DNA of 64,000 nucleotides from Marinihelvus sp036351115 (GTDB taxonomy: Bacteria > Pseudomonadota > Gammaproteobacteria > Xanthomonadales > SZUA-36). The stretch's first letter is position 1. The number at the start of each line of letters is the position of its first letter. The notes beneath the pieces are model-generated. The model did no database searches and was not told the origin of the DNA. It worked only from the letters and a program-made list of their open reading frames with translations. Made by a program: the position numbers and the translations under genes. This document shows, piece by piece, positions 55,145 to 64,000 of this stretch. The DNA lies in contig JAZBOL010000060.1 in assembly GCA_036351115.1 (NCBI GenBank), positions 1 through 64,000 of the forward strand. The letters are read 5' to 3'.

Positions 55145-55957
55145 GTGGCCACCTATCTCGTTGGTGACATCCAGGGCTGCCTGGACCCCCTCCAGCGCCT
55201 GCTGGACCGGATTCGCTTCGATCCGGCGAACGACCGTCTCTGGCCGTGTGGAGACCTGGTCAATCGCGGCGGCCATTCCCTGGAAGTGTTGCGCCTGCTG
55301 CACGGCCTCGGCCCCTGTGTCTCGCCGGTGCTGGGCAACCATGACCTGCACCTGCTCGCCGAGGATGCCCGACGCCCGAAGGGCGGCTCGCGCAACACCG
55401 AGTTCGAGGCGATCTTCCTCGCGCCGGACCGGCGCGAACTGCTGGACTGGCTCGGGAGCTTTCCCCTGGCGGCTTGGTCCGAAGAATTCAGGCTGTTGCG
55501 GGTCCATGCCGGCGTGATTCCGGCCTGGGACCGGGACGCCACCCTGTCGCACGCGGCGGAGGTGCAGGCCGTGCTGGCCTCGGACCAGCGGAAAACGTTC
55601 CTGAAGAAAATGTACGGCAACCGTCCGCGACGCTGGCGCGAAGAGCTGGGCGGCTGGCGGCGGTTACGACTGATCACCAACATCCTGTGCCGCATCCGCT
55701 ACTGCGATCCCCAGGGGCGGGTGCACCTCGCAGGCCTGCGCCCCCAGGGAAAAACCCGGAAAAACTACCAGCCCTGGTTCAAGCACAAGCACCGCGCCAC
55801 GCGCGATGTCCGTATCGCCTACGGGCACTGGGCTGCCCTGGGCCTGAAAGTGAAGAAGCGGCGAATTGCCATGGACTCGGGCTGTGTCTGGGGCGGTTCC
55901 CTCAGCGCCCTGCGCCTCGAGGACGAGGCCCTGTTCCAGGAACCGGGCCCCCGCTAG
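55145..55957 (+). CDS. apaH: Symmetrical bis(5'-nucleosyl)-tetraphosphatase
   Basis: 270 residues. Phosphoesterase motifs are YLVGDIQGC, LWPCGDLVNRGG, VLGNHDLHLL and VHAGVIP. It hydrolyses Ap4A to two ADP. GTG start, 19 bases after apaG. Gene order with apaG and rsmA is conserved. Confidence 0.95.
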   Translation: MATYLVGDIQGCLDPLQRLLDRIRFDPANDRLWPCGDLVNRGGHSLEVLRLLHGLGPCVSPVLGNHDLHLLAEDARRPKGGSRNTEFEAIFLAPDRRELLDWLGSFPLAAWSEEFRLLRVHAGVIPAWDRDATLSHAAEVQAVLASDQRKTFLKKMYGNRPRRWREELGGWRRLRLITNILCRIRYCDPQGRVHLAGLRPQGKTRKNYQPWFKHKHRATRDVRIAYGHWAALGLKVKKRRIAMDSGCVWGGSLSALRLEDEALFQEPGPR

Positions 55958-55985
55958 CCCCCAGAGCGCGGGTTCGACCGCGGCT

Positions 55986-56477
55986 TCAGCCGCGCATCCA
56001 CTCCACGACTTCGAAGGCCGTGTCGTTGCCATCCCCCGGCGGGACCTGCTCGGCGGAAACCAGCGTCCATTCCGATGGATCCCAGGCGGGAAACCAGGTG
56101 TCGCATTCGGGCTCGACGTCCACGGTGGTGAGGACCATGCGCGAGGCCAGGGGCAAGGCCTGGCGGTACAGTTCGCCCCCACCGATGACCATCACTTCCG
56201 TCCCCTCCGCGGCCTCGATGGCTTCCACGAGGGACGAGACCACCTGGCAGTCCTCCGCCTTGTACGCCTCGTTACGGGTCACCACGAGGTTCTGGCGGCC
56301 CGGCAGCGCCTTGCCGATGGATTCCCAGGTCTTGCGGCCCATGACCACGGGCTTGCCCAGGGTCGTGCGCTTGAAGTGCCTGAGCTCGGCGGGCAGGTGC
56401 CATGGCATGCGTCCGCCGCGCCCGATGCCGCCGTTGCGGCCGGTGGCCGCAACCAGCGTGATCGTCTTGTTCAGCAT
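55986..56477 (-). CDS. folA: Dihydrofolate reductase
   Basis: 163 residues. GGIGRGGRMPWHLPAELRHFKRTT has the proton-donor position as Glu (Asp27 in E. coli), a variant also found in other enzymes. PVVMGRKTWESIGKALPGR and VMVIGGGELYRQAL complete the NADPH site. It regenerates tetrahydrofolate, used by ThyA encoded 35 bases upstream on the same strand. Confidence 0.95.
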   Translation of the reverse strand: MLNKTITLVAATGRNGGIGRGGRMPWHLPAELRHFKRTTLGKPVVMGRKTWESIGKALPGRQNLVVTRNEAYKAEDCQVVSSLVEAIEAAEGTEVMVIGGGELYRQALPLASRMVLTTVDVEPECDTWFPAWDPSEWTLVSAEQVPPGDGNDTAFEVVEWMRG

Positions 56478-56512
56478 GTCAGGAGCGTAATCATGTCAGC
56501 CGAGCCCCGCCT

Positions 56513-57346
56513 TCAGACCGCAATCGGCGCCTTGATGGGCGGATGGCAGCGGTAATCGATCAGTTCGAAGTCATCGAAGCGGAAATCCCACAGGGAACGC
56601 ACGTCCGGATTCAGCCGCATCACCGGCGGCTCGAACGGCTCCCGGGAGAGCTGGGTGCGGACCTGGTCCATGTGGTTGCTGTAGATGTGGGCGTCGCCGA
56701 GGGTGTGAACGAAATCACCCGGCTTCAGATCGAGCACCTGGGCCATCATGAGGGTCAACAGGGCGTAGGAGGCGATGTTGAAGGGCACCCCGAGAAACAC
56801 GTCGGCACTGCGCTGGTAGAGCTGGCAGCTGAGCCGGCCGTCCCCGACCCAGAACTGGAACAGGGTGTGGCACGGCGGCAGGGCCTGGCGGCCGGCCGTG
56901 GCATTCTCGCTCGGACTCAATCCCTCGTCCGGAAGCACCGCCGGGTTCCAGGCGCTCACGATGTGGCGCCGTGAGTCGGGGCGCCGCCGGATGCGGTCGA
57001 GCACCGCCGCGAGCTGATCGATGGAGCCGCCGTCCGGCGTCGGCCAGCTCCGCCACTGGGCGCCATAGACCGGCCCCAGGTCCCCGTTGTCATCGGCCCA
57101 TTCATCCCAGATCGTGACGCCGTTTTCATTCAGGTAAGCGATGTTCGTATCGCCGCGAAGAAACCACAGCAGCTCGTGGATGATGGACTTGAGGTGCACC
57201 TTCTTGGTGGTGACCAGCGGAAATCGATGCGCCAGGGGAAAACGCATCTGGTAGCCGAACACGCTTCGCGTGCCGGTGCCGGTGCGGTCCCCCTTGTCGA
57301 TGCCGTGGTCCAGAATGTGTTGCAGCAGGTCGAGGTAGGTTCTCAT
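56513..57346 (-). CDS. thyA: Thymidylate synthase
   Basis: 277 residues. Catalytic C159 lies in ALPPCHTLFQFWV; DRTGTGTRSVFGYQM and GDAHIYSNH are dUMP and folate contacts. Compared with E. coli ThyA (264) there is a 13-residue insertion (LSPSENATAGRQ region) just before the active site, as in several other gammaproteobacteria. Its ATG overlaps the lgt stop by four bases. Confidence 0.95.
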   Translation of the reverse strand: MRTYLDLLQHILDHGIDKGDRTGTGTRSVFGYQMRFPLAHRFPLVTTKKVHLKSIIHELLWFLRGDTNIAYLNENGVTIWDEWADDNGDLGPVYGAQWRSWPTPDGGSIDQLAAVLDRIRRRPDSRRHIVSAWNPAVLPDEGLSPSENATAGRQALPPCHTLFQFWVGDGRLSCQLYQRSADVFLGVPFNIASYALLTLMMAQVLDLKPGDFVHTLGDAHIYSNHMDQVRTQLSREPFEPPVMRLNPDVRSLWDFRFDDFELIDYRCHPPIKAPIAV

Positions 57347-58218
57347 GCGGTAGGTTCCACGGTTGGAGGCAGCTGCCGGCGATAGGCCACGGCCAGGATG
57401 ACCAGCCCCAGCGCCACCATGGGCAGGGACAGAAGCATGCCCATGGTGAACCAGTCCCCGAACAGGAAGCCGAGATGGCTGTCCGGTTCGCGGAAAAACT
57501 CCACCACGAAGCGAAAGGCGCCGTAGCCGGTCAGAAACAGCCCGGCAAGGGCGCCGCGTGGCCTGGGCTTCGCGGAAAACACCATGAGAATGATGAAGAG
57601 GGCGACTCCCTCGAGGCCGGCATGATACAGCTGGCTGGGATGGCGGGCGTAGGCGTCGAGGAGCCCGGCTTCCCAGGCGGCCTGCAGCCCACCCGGGGCC
57701 GCGCCCGGCGGCAGCGATGCCGGGAAAATCATGGCCCAGGGCACGTCACTCACCCGGCCCCAGAGCTCGCCGCCGATAAAGTTGCCCAGGCGGCCGAAGG
57801 CCAGGCCGAGGGGCGCCACCGGCGCCACGAAGTCGGCCACGTTCCAGAGCCCGCGTCCGGTCCTGCGCCCGAACCAGGCCATGGCGGCGATCACGCCCAG
57901 CAGTCCGCCGTGAAACGACATGCCGCCGTCCCAGACACGCACGATGGAGAGGGGATCGGCCAGCAGGGTGTCGAGGCCGTAGAAAAGGACGTAACCGATG
58001 CGCCCACCCAGGATGACGCCCAGCATGCCGTAGAACATGAAGTCCCCGACCGCTTCCCGGGTCCAGCCCATCCAGGGTCGACGGTCGGCCAGCCAGGAGG
58101 CGATCAGCCAGAAGCTGAGGAACGCGGCGAGATAGGTCAGGCCATACCAGTGCACCGGCCAGGACCCCACTTCGAGGGCGACGGGATCGATCTGCACCAG
58201 CCAGTATTGAGAGTTCAC
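57343..58218 (-). CDS. lgt: Phosphatidylglycerol--prolipoprotein diacylglyceryl transferase
   Basis: About 291 residues with seven membrane segments. GGMSFHGGLLGV contains the essential His and GLAFGRLGNFIGGELWGR the signature Arg/Asn/Glu cluster. HPSQLYHAGLEGVALF and FFREPDSHLGF are the other motifs. It adds diacylglycerol to lipobox cysteines such as that of the aminopeptidase at 48 kb. The start is taken as GTG before NSQYWLVQIDP; a TTG at 58251 is possible. Confidence 0.94.
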   Translation of the reverse strand: MNSQYWLVQIDPVALEVGSWPVHWYGLTYLAAFLSFWLIASWLADRRPWMGWTREAVGDFMFYGMLGVILGGRIGYVLFYGLDTLLADPLSIVRVWDGGMSFHGGLLGVIAAMAWFGRRTGRGLWNVADFVAPVAPLGLAFGRLGNFIGGELWGRVSDVPWAMIFPASLPPGAAPGGLQAAWEAGLLDAYARHPSQLYHAGLEGVALFIILMVFSAKPRPRGALAGLFLTGYGAFRFVVEFFREPDSHLGFLFGDWFTMGMLLSLPMVALGLVILAVAYRRQLPPTVEPTA

Positions 58219-58364
58219 GTTGCGGTAGTCGGCGGCCCGGACGGGGTACAATCAGGAAGGTCGGCAGAATAGGACAAGCCCAACCGGGTCGCAAGCGGCC
58301 CGTAATCCGGCGTCGACACACGGTGACCCGACCCTGATCCCAACCCAAGCCCCGGACTGAACCC

Positions 58365-60194
58365 TTGGTAGAACTCGCCCTTCCCAATGCGCATGCCCTG
58401 GCCGTGATGATTCTCATCGTCGTGGCCCTGGTGCTGTTCTCCCGGGAGTCGATCCCGCTGGAGACCACCAGCCTCGTCGTGCTCGTCCTGCTCACCGTGG
58501 GGTTCACGCTCTTTCCCTTCGAGGCGGACGGCCAACGCATCGTGGCCAGCGACTTTTTCCTGGGTTTCGGCAACCGCGCACTGGTGGCCGTCTGCGCCCT
58601 CATGATCGTGGGACACGGCCTGGTGTCCACCGGCGCCCTCGAACCCGTGGGCCGGTTTCTGGCGCGCATCTGGAAATGGGGGCCGGTGGTCTGCCTGCTG
58701 CTCACGCTGCTGATCACCGCGACCCTGAGTGCATTCATCAACAACACGCCCATTGTGGTGATGATGCTCCCGATCCTGGTCGGGGTGGCGATCCGCACCG
58801 GCTCCTCACCGGCGGCGACGCTGATCCCCATGGGTTTCGCCAGCATCCTCGGCGGCATGGCGACCACCATCGGCACGTCCACCAACCTGCTCGTGGTGAA
58901 CGTGGCCGCGGACCTCGGCATGGATCGTTTCAACATGTTCGATTTCGTCGGGCCGGTGCTGATCGGCGGTTCGCTGGCGATTCTCTACCTCTGGCTCATC
59001 GTGCCCCGGCTACTGCCGCACCGTGAACTGCCCATCAACCGGGGCGTTTCCCGCGTGTACACCGCGCAGATCAGGCTGAACGACAACAGCCCCGTGATCG
59101 GCGGAACGCTGTCGGAAGCCATCACGCGCAGCGGCGAAAAAATGAAGGTGGAAACCATCGAACGCGGCCAGGGCGCGTTCATCAACCCGCTGCCAGACGT
59201 CAAGCTGCGGGCCGGTGACCGCATCACCACCAGTGACTCCCAGGACAACCTCCGGGAGTACGCCCGCCTGCTCGGTGGCACCCTGTTCAGCGGCGACCAG
59301 GAAGTGGACGCGGATCACCCCCTGCGCGCCGGTGGCGCCCTGATCGCCGAATTGGCGGTGACACCGGCCTCCCGCCTCAAAGGCATCGCCATCGGGGACG
59401 CCCAGCTGCTGACACGCTACGGTGTGCGCCTGCTGGCGTTCAACCGCTTCGATGAGCTCGGCGACCGGGAGACCAGCGGCATCGAGGATGTCGTGCTGCG
59501 CTCCGGCGACGTGCTGCTCGTGCAGGCGACGCCCGACCGGCTCGATGACCTCAAGGGGAGCAGTGATTTCCTCGTGCTCGACGGCAGTGTCAAGCTGCCC
59601 CACACCAGCAAGGCGCCGATCGCCCTGGCCACGATTATCGGCGTGGTCGCGCTCGCCGCGGCCCGGGTCATGCCCATCGAGATCAGCGCCCTGCTCGGCT
59701 GCTTCGTGCTGCTCGTCACGGGCTGCCTGACCTGGAAGTCGGCCATGGGGGCGCTGAGCACGCAGGTGATTTTCATCATCGTGTCGTCGCTGGCCATGGG
59801 CGCCGCCCTGCTCAAGACCGGCGGCGCCGATTACCTCGCGAACCTGTTCGTTTCCATCACCTTCGGCGCGCCGGCGTCCGTGGTGCTCATGGCCCTCATG
59901 CTCATGATGGGCATTCTCACGAACGTGGTGTCCAACAACGCCGCGGCGGTCATCGGCACACCCATCGCCATCGGCATCGCCCAGCGCCTGGGGCTGCCCC
60001 TGGAGCCCTTCGTGCTCGCGGTCCTGTTCGGCGCCAATCTGAGCTTCGTCACGCCCATGGCCTACCAGACCAACCTGCTGATCATGAATGCGGCGGGCTA
60101 CAAGTTCGGTGATTTCGTGAAGGTCGGGCTGCCCCTGGCCTTCATGCTCTGGCTGGCGCTCAGCGGCGTATTGATCTGGGCCTACGGGCTCTGA
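58365..60194 (+). CDS. DASS/SLC13-type transporter with two RCK_C (TrkA_C) domains
   Basis: 609 residues from a TTG. About five membrane helices with FINNTPIVVMMLPI and GTSTNLLVV precede two soluble TrkA_C domains (residues ~220-405), and further helices follow with GILTNVVSNNAAAVIGTP. The SNT-like motifs are those of divalent anion:Na+ symporters (sulfate, dicarboxylate). The RCK_C pair should gate the transporter by binding a ligand. Substrate not determined. Confidence 0.88.
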   Translation: MVELALPNAHALAVMILIVVALVLFSRESIPLETTSLVVLVLLTVGFTLFPFEADGQRIVASDFFLGFGNRALVAVCALMIVGHGLVSTGALEPVGRFLARIWKWGPVVCLLLTLLITATLSAFINNTPIVVMMLPILVGVAIRTGSSPAATLIPMGFASILGGMATTIGTSTNLLVVNVAADLGMDRFNMFDFVGPVLIGGSLAILYLWLIVPRLLPHRELPINRGVSRVYTAQIRLNDNSPVIGGTLSEAITRSGEKMKVETIERGQGAFINPLPDVKLRAGDRITTSDSQDNLREYARLLGGTLFSGDQEVDADHPLRAGGALIAELAVTPASRLKGIAIGDAQLLTRYGVRLLAFNRFDELGDRETSGIEDVVLRSGDVLLVQATPDRLDDLKGSSDFLVLDGSVKLPHTSKAPIALATIIGVVALAAARVMPIEISALLGCFVLLVTGCLTWKSAMGALSTQVIFIIVSSLAMGAALLKTGGADYLANLFVSITFGAPASVVLMALMLMMGILTNVVSNNAAAVIGTPIAIGIAQRLGLPLEPFVLAVLFGANLSFVTPMAYQTNLLIMNAAGYKFGDFVKVGLPLAFMLWLALSGVLIWAYGL

Positions 60195-60370
60195 CTGCGC
60201 GTTCCTTTCGGCGGGGTATGGGCAAGCAGGGAAAGCCTCGCTATATTAGGGCGCTTGCAACCACGCCGGGACGCCGAGTCCGTCCCCCGCAAAAATGGAC
60301 ACCCCCGGGGCCGACCTGTTGCCGGTCGACCCGCGGATGGAGTGAGCCAGACAAGACCTGAGCAGACCGA

Positions 60371-61213
60371 GTGAATTTGAGTTCCGAGCTGTCCCAATTC
60401 GAATCGCGGCGCCCCGCCGCTTCCACGACCTGGCCCCTGATCGGGCCGGAAGACCCGCCGCCGTTCGAGGTGGTCAACGCCGACGGTTCGGCCCCCTTTC
60501 TGCTTGTTTGCGATCACGCCAGCCGCGCCATACCGCACCGCATGAAGCAACTCGGGGTGGCGGACTGGGTGCTCGAGCGCCACGTGGCCTGCGACATCGG
60601 GGCCCGGGCCCTGACCCTGGCCCTGAGCGAACGCTTCGACGCCCCGGCGGTGCTGGCGGGTTACTCGCGCCTGGTCGTCGATCTGAATCGCCAGCTGCAC
60701 GACGCCTCCGCCTTCATCAAGGTGAGTGACGGCATCGCGATCCCCGGCAACATCGAGATGGGCGAACGGGAACGCGCGGAACGCATCGAGTCCTTTTTCG
60801 ATCCTTACCACGGCGCGGTGAGCGCCGAGCTGGCGCGTTTCACGGCACGCGGCCGGGTGCCCGCGCTGCTCTCGATCCATACCTGCACCCCGGTGTACAA
60901 CCGGGTGGTCCGGCGCTGGCACGTCGGCGTCATGTGGGACAAGGATCCCCGCATTGCCCGCCCGCTGCTGGACAACCTGGCCGGCGTGCCGGAGGTTTGC
61001 GTCGGCGACAACGAACCCTATTCCGGCGCCCACCCGAACGATTTCACCATCGACCACCACGCGGAAAACCATGGTTTCCCCTGCGTCGGCATCGAAGTCC
61101 GGCAGGATCTGGTCGACACGCCGGAAGGGGCGGCGCACTGGGCACGCGTGCTCGGTGATGCTTTCGATCCGGTCATGGCCAACGAAGCGCTCTATTCGCG
61201 ACTGGGCGAATGA
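60371..61213 (+). CDS. N-formylglutamate amidohydrolase family protein
   Basis: 280 residues. FLLVCDHASRAIP, LAGYSRLVVDLNRQLHD, SIHTCTPVYN and DHHAENHGFPCVGIEVRQD cover the HutG-like catalytic fold and its zinc/acidic residues. No hut genes are nearby, so the substrate may be another N-formyl or N-acyl amino acid. GTG start with GAGTGAG upstream. Confidence 0.85.
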   Translation: MNLSSELSQFESRRPAASTTWPLIGPEDPPPFEVVNADGSAPFLLVCDHASRAIPHRMKQLGVADWVLERHVACDIGARALTLALSERFDAPAVLAGYSRLVVDLNRQLHDASAFIKVSDGIAIPGNIEMGERERAERIESFFDPYHGAVSAELARFTARGRVPALLSIHTCTPVYNRVVRRWHVGVMWDKDPRIARPLLDNLAGVPEVCVGDNEPYSGAHPNDFTIDHHAENHGFPCVGIEVRQDLVDTPEGAAHWARVLGDAFDPVMANEALYSRLGE

Positions 61214-61231
61214 ATGGCGCGCCATGGCCGT

Positions 61232-61258
61232 TTGACCGTTTTGGGACTTAAATATAGA
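61232..61258 (+). promoter_or_regulatory. Candidate promoter for the DUF3450-TonB2 operon
   Basis: TTGACC (61232-61237) and TATAGA (61253-61258), spacer 15 bases, 51 bases before the DUF3450 ATG and inside the only AT-rich stretch of the gap. Confidence 0.5.
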
Positions 61259-61308
61259 GTGCAGAGTCCTCCAGCCAACCACACGTCCAAAAAACGAGAC
61301 CCAACAAC

Positions 61309-62103
61309 ATGAGTAAAGTGCGATTGCAGAAAGCCCTGCCGGGCATGGCCGTCCTCGCGACGGCGTTACTCGCCGGGCTGCCCGGTGCGGCCTCCGCCGC
61401 GACCACCCAGGAGCTGATCGACGCGGGCGAGGCGCGCGCCGCCGCCGCCCAGGCCGACCAGCGCCGGATCGAGCAGGTGGCGGACCAGATCGATCAGCTG
61501 GTCATCGATTACCAGACCGAAGCCAAGGTCGTGGACGGCCTCAAGGTGTACAACAGTCTGCTGCAGCGCCAGATCGACAACCAGGAAGCGGAGATGAACG
61601 CCATCGCCGAATCCATTCAGAACGTTGAACTGATCGAACGCCAGATCACACCGCTCATGACCCGTATGCTCGACTCGCTGGAGGCGTTCGTCGAGCTGGA
61701 CACGCCCTTCCTCCTGGAGGAGCGTCGTGACCGCATCGTCCGCCTTCGGGGCATGATGGACCGCTCGGACGTAACCCCGGCGGAAAAGCTGCGCCAGATT
61801 CTCGAGGCCTACTCCATCGAGAACGACTATGGCCGCACCATCGAAGCCTACAAGGGCTCGCTTGACGTGGACGGCCGCACGCTGGAAGTCGACTTCCTCC
61901 GCATCGGTCGGGTCTCGCTGACGTACCAGTCCGTCGGTGGTGGCGTTACCGGTGCCTGGGACAGCGGTTCCCGCAGCTTCGTCGAGCTGCCGGCAGCCAC
62001 GTACAAGACGCAGGTCGAAGAGGGCCTGCGAATCGCCCGCAAACAGATCGCGCCGGACCTGATCGTCGCCCCGGTTGCAGCACCGACGGGGGTGTCCCAA
62101 TGA
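61309..62103 (+). CDS. DUF3450 periplasmic coiled-coil protein
   Basis: 264 residues. The signal peptide ends GAASAAT. A long coiled-coil (RAAAAQADQRRIEQVADQ through LIERQITPLM) is followed by a compact C-terminal domain (SIENDYGRTIEAY; FLRIGRVSLTYQS). DUF3450 genes typically precede TonB2-type ExbB/ExbD operons in marine gammaproteobacteria and are likely part of the envelope machine. It overlaps the next gene by ATGA. Confidence 0.87.
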   Translation: MSKVRLQKALPGMAVLATALLAGLPGAASAATTQELIDAGEARAAAAQADQRRIEQVADQIDQLVIDYQTEAKVVDGLKVYNSLLQRQIDNQEAEMNAIAESIQNVELIERQITPLMTRMLDSLEAFVELDTPFLLEERRDRIVRLRGMMDRSDVTPAEKLRQILEAYSIENDYGRTIEAYKGSLDVDGRTLEVDFLRIGRVSLTYQSVGGGVTGAWDSGSRSFVELPAATYKTQVEEGLRIARKQIAPDLIVAPVAAPTGVSQ

Positions 62104-63488
62104 GCCGTCTGACGAACCTGATCCGCGGTGGCGTCGCCGCTACCGCAACCACGCTGGTGTTGACCCTGAGCGCACCGGTGACCGCCGCCGAACCCGTCAA
62201 CCTGGATGAGCTTCTGAACCAGGTCAGCCAGGGCCGCATCAAGGATGCGGAAGAAGCCCAGGCCCGACTCCAGGCGTTCCGCAACGACCGGGCCAACCAG
62301 CAAAACCTGCTGAACGAAATGCGGCAGGAAAAGACCCGGCAGGAACAGCTCTCGGCAAACCTCGAAGCCCGCTTCGACCAGAACGACCAGCAGCTGATCC
62401 AGCTGGAGGCCGACCTGAACGAAGCCCTCGGCGACCTGAAGGAACTCTTCGGGGTGCTGCAGCAGGCCGCCGGTGACGGCATCGGCCAGATGAGCACGTC
62501 CATCACCCAGGCCCAGTTCCCGGACCGCCTCGACTGGCTGACGGAGTTCGCCGCCAAGATGGGCCAGACCAACCGCATGGCTTCCCTCGACGAAATCGAG
62601 CGCCTCTGGTTCGAGTTGCAGCGCGAGATGACGGAAACGGGCAAGGTGGTTTCCTTCCCGACCACGGTGGTCGCCAGCGATGGCGAGGAAGTGCAGCGCG
62701 ACGTGGTGCGCATCGGCGCCTTCAACCTGGTCAGCGACGGCAAATACCTGGAGTTCATTCCGGAAACCGGCCGCGTCGTGGAGTTGCAGCGCCAGCCCCA
62801 GGCACGCTATGTCAATCGGATTCCGGACCTCGAGAGCGCCAACAGCGGCCTGCAGCCCATCGGCCTCGACCCGACCCGCGGCCAGCTGCTTGGCCTGCTG
62901 GTGCAGTCGCCGAGCCTCGGCGAACGCATCGCCCAGGGCAAGGAAGTGGGCTACGTGATCATCGTGCTCGGCATCATTGGCGTGCTGATCGCCCTGTGGC
63001 GCCTCGCCGTCCTGTCCGGTACCGGCGCGAAGGTGAAGTCCCAGATCAAGAATCCGTCCCAGCCCGGCAACAACCCGCTGGGCCGCGTGTTCAAGGTCTA
63101 CCAGGACAACAAGGACGACGACGTGGAAGCGCTTGAATTGCGCCTCGGCGAGGCCATCCTGCGCGAGACGCCCAAGTTCAACGCCTGGCTGCCCATGCTG
63201 AAGATCATCTCGGTGGTTGCACCGCTCCTCGGCCTCCTGGGTACGGTGACGGGCATGATCGTGACGTTCCAGGCCATCACGCTCTACGGGGCAGGTGACC
63301 CGAAACTGATGGCCGGCGGTATTTCGACGGCCCTGGTGACCACCGTGCTGGGCCTGGTCGTGGCCATTCCGACCGTGTTCCTGCACACGCTGGTTTCCAG
63401 CCGTGCACGCCGTCTCACGCAGATACTGCAGGAGGAGGCCGCGGGCATCCTGGCCGAACAGGCCGAATCCCAGACCAAGGCCGGCTGA
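62100..63488 (+). CDS. Long MotA/TolQ/ExbB proton-channel protein (TtpC-like)
   Basis: 462 residues. A signal peptide (to VTAAEP) and a large periplasmic coiled-coil (~residues 30-140) precede the channel: a first helix (GYVIIVLGIIGVLIALW), then SVVAPLLGLLGTVTGMIVTF and TALVTTVLGLVVAIPTVFLH. This matches TtpC, the extra component of the TonB2 systems of Vibrio-type bacteria. It should couple proton flow to outer membrane transport with ExbB2/ExbD2. Confidence 0.88.
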   Translation: MSRLTNLIRGGVAATATTLVLTLSAPVTAAEPVNLDELLNQVSQGRIKDAEEAQARLQAFRNDRANQQNLLNEMRQEKTRQEQLSANLEARFDQNDQQLIQLEADLNEALGDLKELFGVLQQAAGDGIGQMSTSITQAQFPDRLDWLTEFAAKMGQTNRMASLDEIERLWFELQREMTETGKVVSFPTTVVASDGEEVQRDVVRIGAFNLVSDGKYLEFIPETGRVVELQRQPQARYVNRIPDLESANSGLQPIGLDPTRGQLLGLLVQSPSLGERIAQGKEVGYVIIVLGIIGVLIALWRLAVLSGTGAKVKSQIKNPSQPGNNPLGRVFKVYQDNKDDDVEALELRLGEAILRETPKFNAWLPMLKIISVVAPLLGLLGTVTGMIVTFQAITLYGAGDPKLMAGGISTALVTTVLGLVVAIPTVFLHTLVSSRARRLTQILQEEAAGILAEQAESQTKAG

Positions 63489-63497
63489 GGCTGACCG

Positions 63498-64000
63498 GTG
63501 GATACGGTTTACTACTACCTGCCGTTCCTCGAGACGATCCGGGATTTCATGGAGCTCGGCGGCATCGCGCTCTACCTGATCGGGATCCTCACCCTGTTCA
63601 TGTGGGTCCTGATCATCGAGCGCATGCTGTACCTGCGTACCGGCCACAAGAAAATGGTGGCCGCTACCCAGGAAATCTGGGGGGCCCGGGACGACCACAA
63701 GTCCTGGAACGCGCACGCGGTCCGCGCCCGGCTGATCTCCGTGGTCAGCCGGAGCCTGGACCGGAATCTGCCGCTCATCCAGACCTGCGTGGCGCTCTGC
63801 CCCCTGCTCGGCCTCTTCGGCACCGTGTTCGGCATGATCACGGTGTTCGAGGTCATGGCCGTGTCCGGCTCCGGCAACCCGCGCTCCATGGCCTCCGGCG
63901 TGTCCATGGCGACGATTCCGACCATGGCGGGCATGGTGTCCGCCCTGTCCGGCATTGCCATGAGCACGTACCTGCAGCGCCGCAGCGAGCGTGAACGCGA
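63498..64000 (+). CDS. Short MotA/TolQ/ExbB protein (ExbB2-like), truncated by the window end
   Basis: A GTG start 9 bases after the TtpC-like stop opens a frame that is still open at 64000 (~167 residues visible). ETIRDFMELGGIALYLIG starts the first membrane helix; CPLLGLFGTVFGMITVFEVM and SMATIPTMAGMVSALSGIA are the other two channel helices. An exbD2-like gene is expected just beyond the window. Confidence 0.9.
   Translation, partial: MDTVYYYLPFLETIRDFMELGGIALYLIGILTLFMWVLIIERMLYLRTGHKKMVAATQEIWGARDDHKSWNAHAVRARLISVVSRSLDRNLPLIQTCVALCPLLGLFGTVFGMITVFEVMAVSGSGNPRSMASGVSMATIPTMAGMVSALSGIAMSTYLQRRSERER

Overview
The window is about 64 kb of GC-rich bacterial DNA, densely coding on both strands. 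The run lptD-surA-pdxA-rsmA-apaG-apaH, with folA, thyA and lgt behind it, is the classic gammaproteobacterial order. Tat-targeted oxidases, a flavin-dependent halogenase, a second TonB-type system, a Na+-dependent symporter and GTAG-hairpin repeats suggest a free-living, probably marine or saline, gammaproteobacterium outside the enterics. I cannot name a genus.

Region 1 (1-6035) looks like periplasmic glycoside oxidation: a serine hydrolase fused to a DUF1080 domain, a Tat-targeted small subunit with its GMC flavoprotein, a Tat-type TIM-barrel isomerase/lyase, and a Gfo/Idh/MocA dehydrogenase. Region 2 (6249-20326) is the most interesting part. A BetI-like TetR regulator and one 20-bp operator sit between two divergent, tightly overlapping gene sets. 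One set is Rieske oxygenase, acyl-CoA dehydrogenase and regulator. The other is class III aminotransferase, two phytoene-desaturase-like flavoproteins, a GcvT-like folate enzyme, an ADP-forming acyl-CoA synthetase, a PuuC-like aldehyde dehydrogenase and a PuuA-like gamma-glutamyl ligase. I read it as a catabolic pathway for an N-methylated or quaternary amine that I cannot match to a described one.

Region 3 (20327-29900) is accessory: peroxiredoxin, orphan halogenase, a lower-GC stretch with two small envelope genes, a secreted tandem-repeat protein, a cytochrome-like DUF3365 protein, an MBL hydrolase and a serine hydrolase. Region 4 (29905-34266) holds tRNA-Thr, a tRNA-Thr fragment, a SPOR protein, birA, plsY and a DhaL-DegV (FakA-FakB-like) fusion. 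Region 5 (34492-49185) is housekeeping and transport: PspC, glutaredoxin-like, sdaA, M23 peptidase, CBS protein, prfC, MATE, nupC, an MFS-acyltransferase fusion, an SNF symporter, msrB and a lipoprotein aminopeptidase. Three copies of a 52-bp hairpin core, each inside its own locus-specific inverted repeat, lie here.

Region 6 (49182-58218) is the conserved envelope, cofactor and nucleotide block. Region 7 (58365-64000) holds a DASS transporter, an N-formylglutamate amidohydrolase-like protein and the start of a TonB2-type energy-transduction operon that runs off the window.
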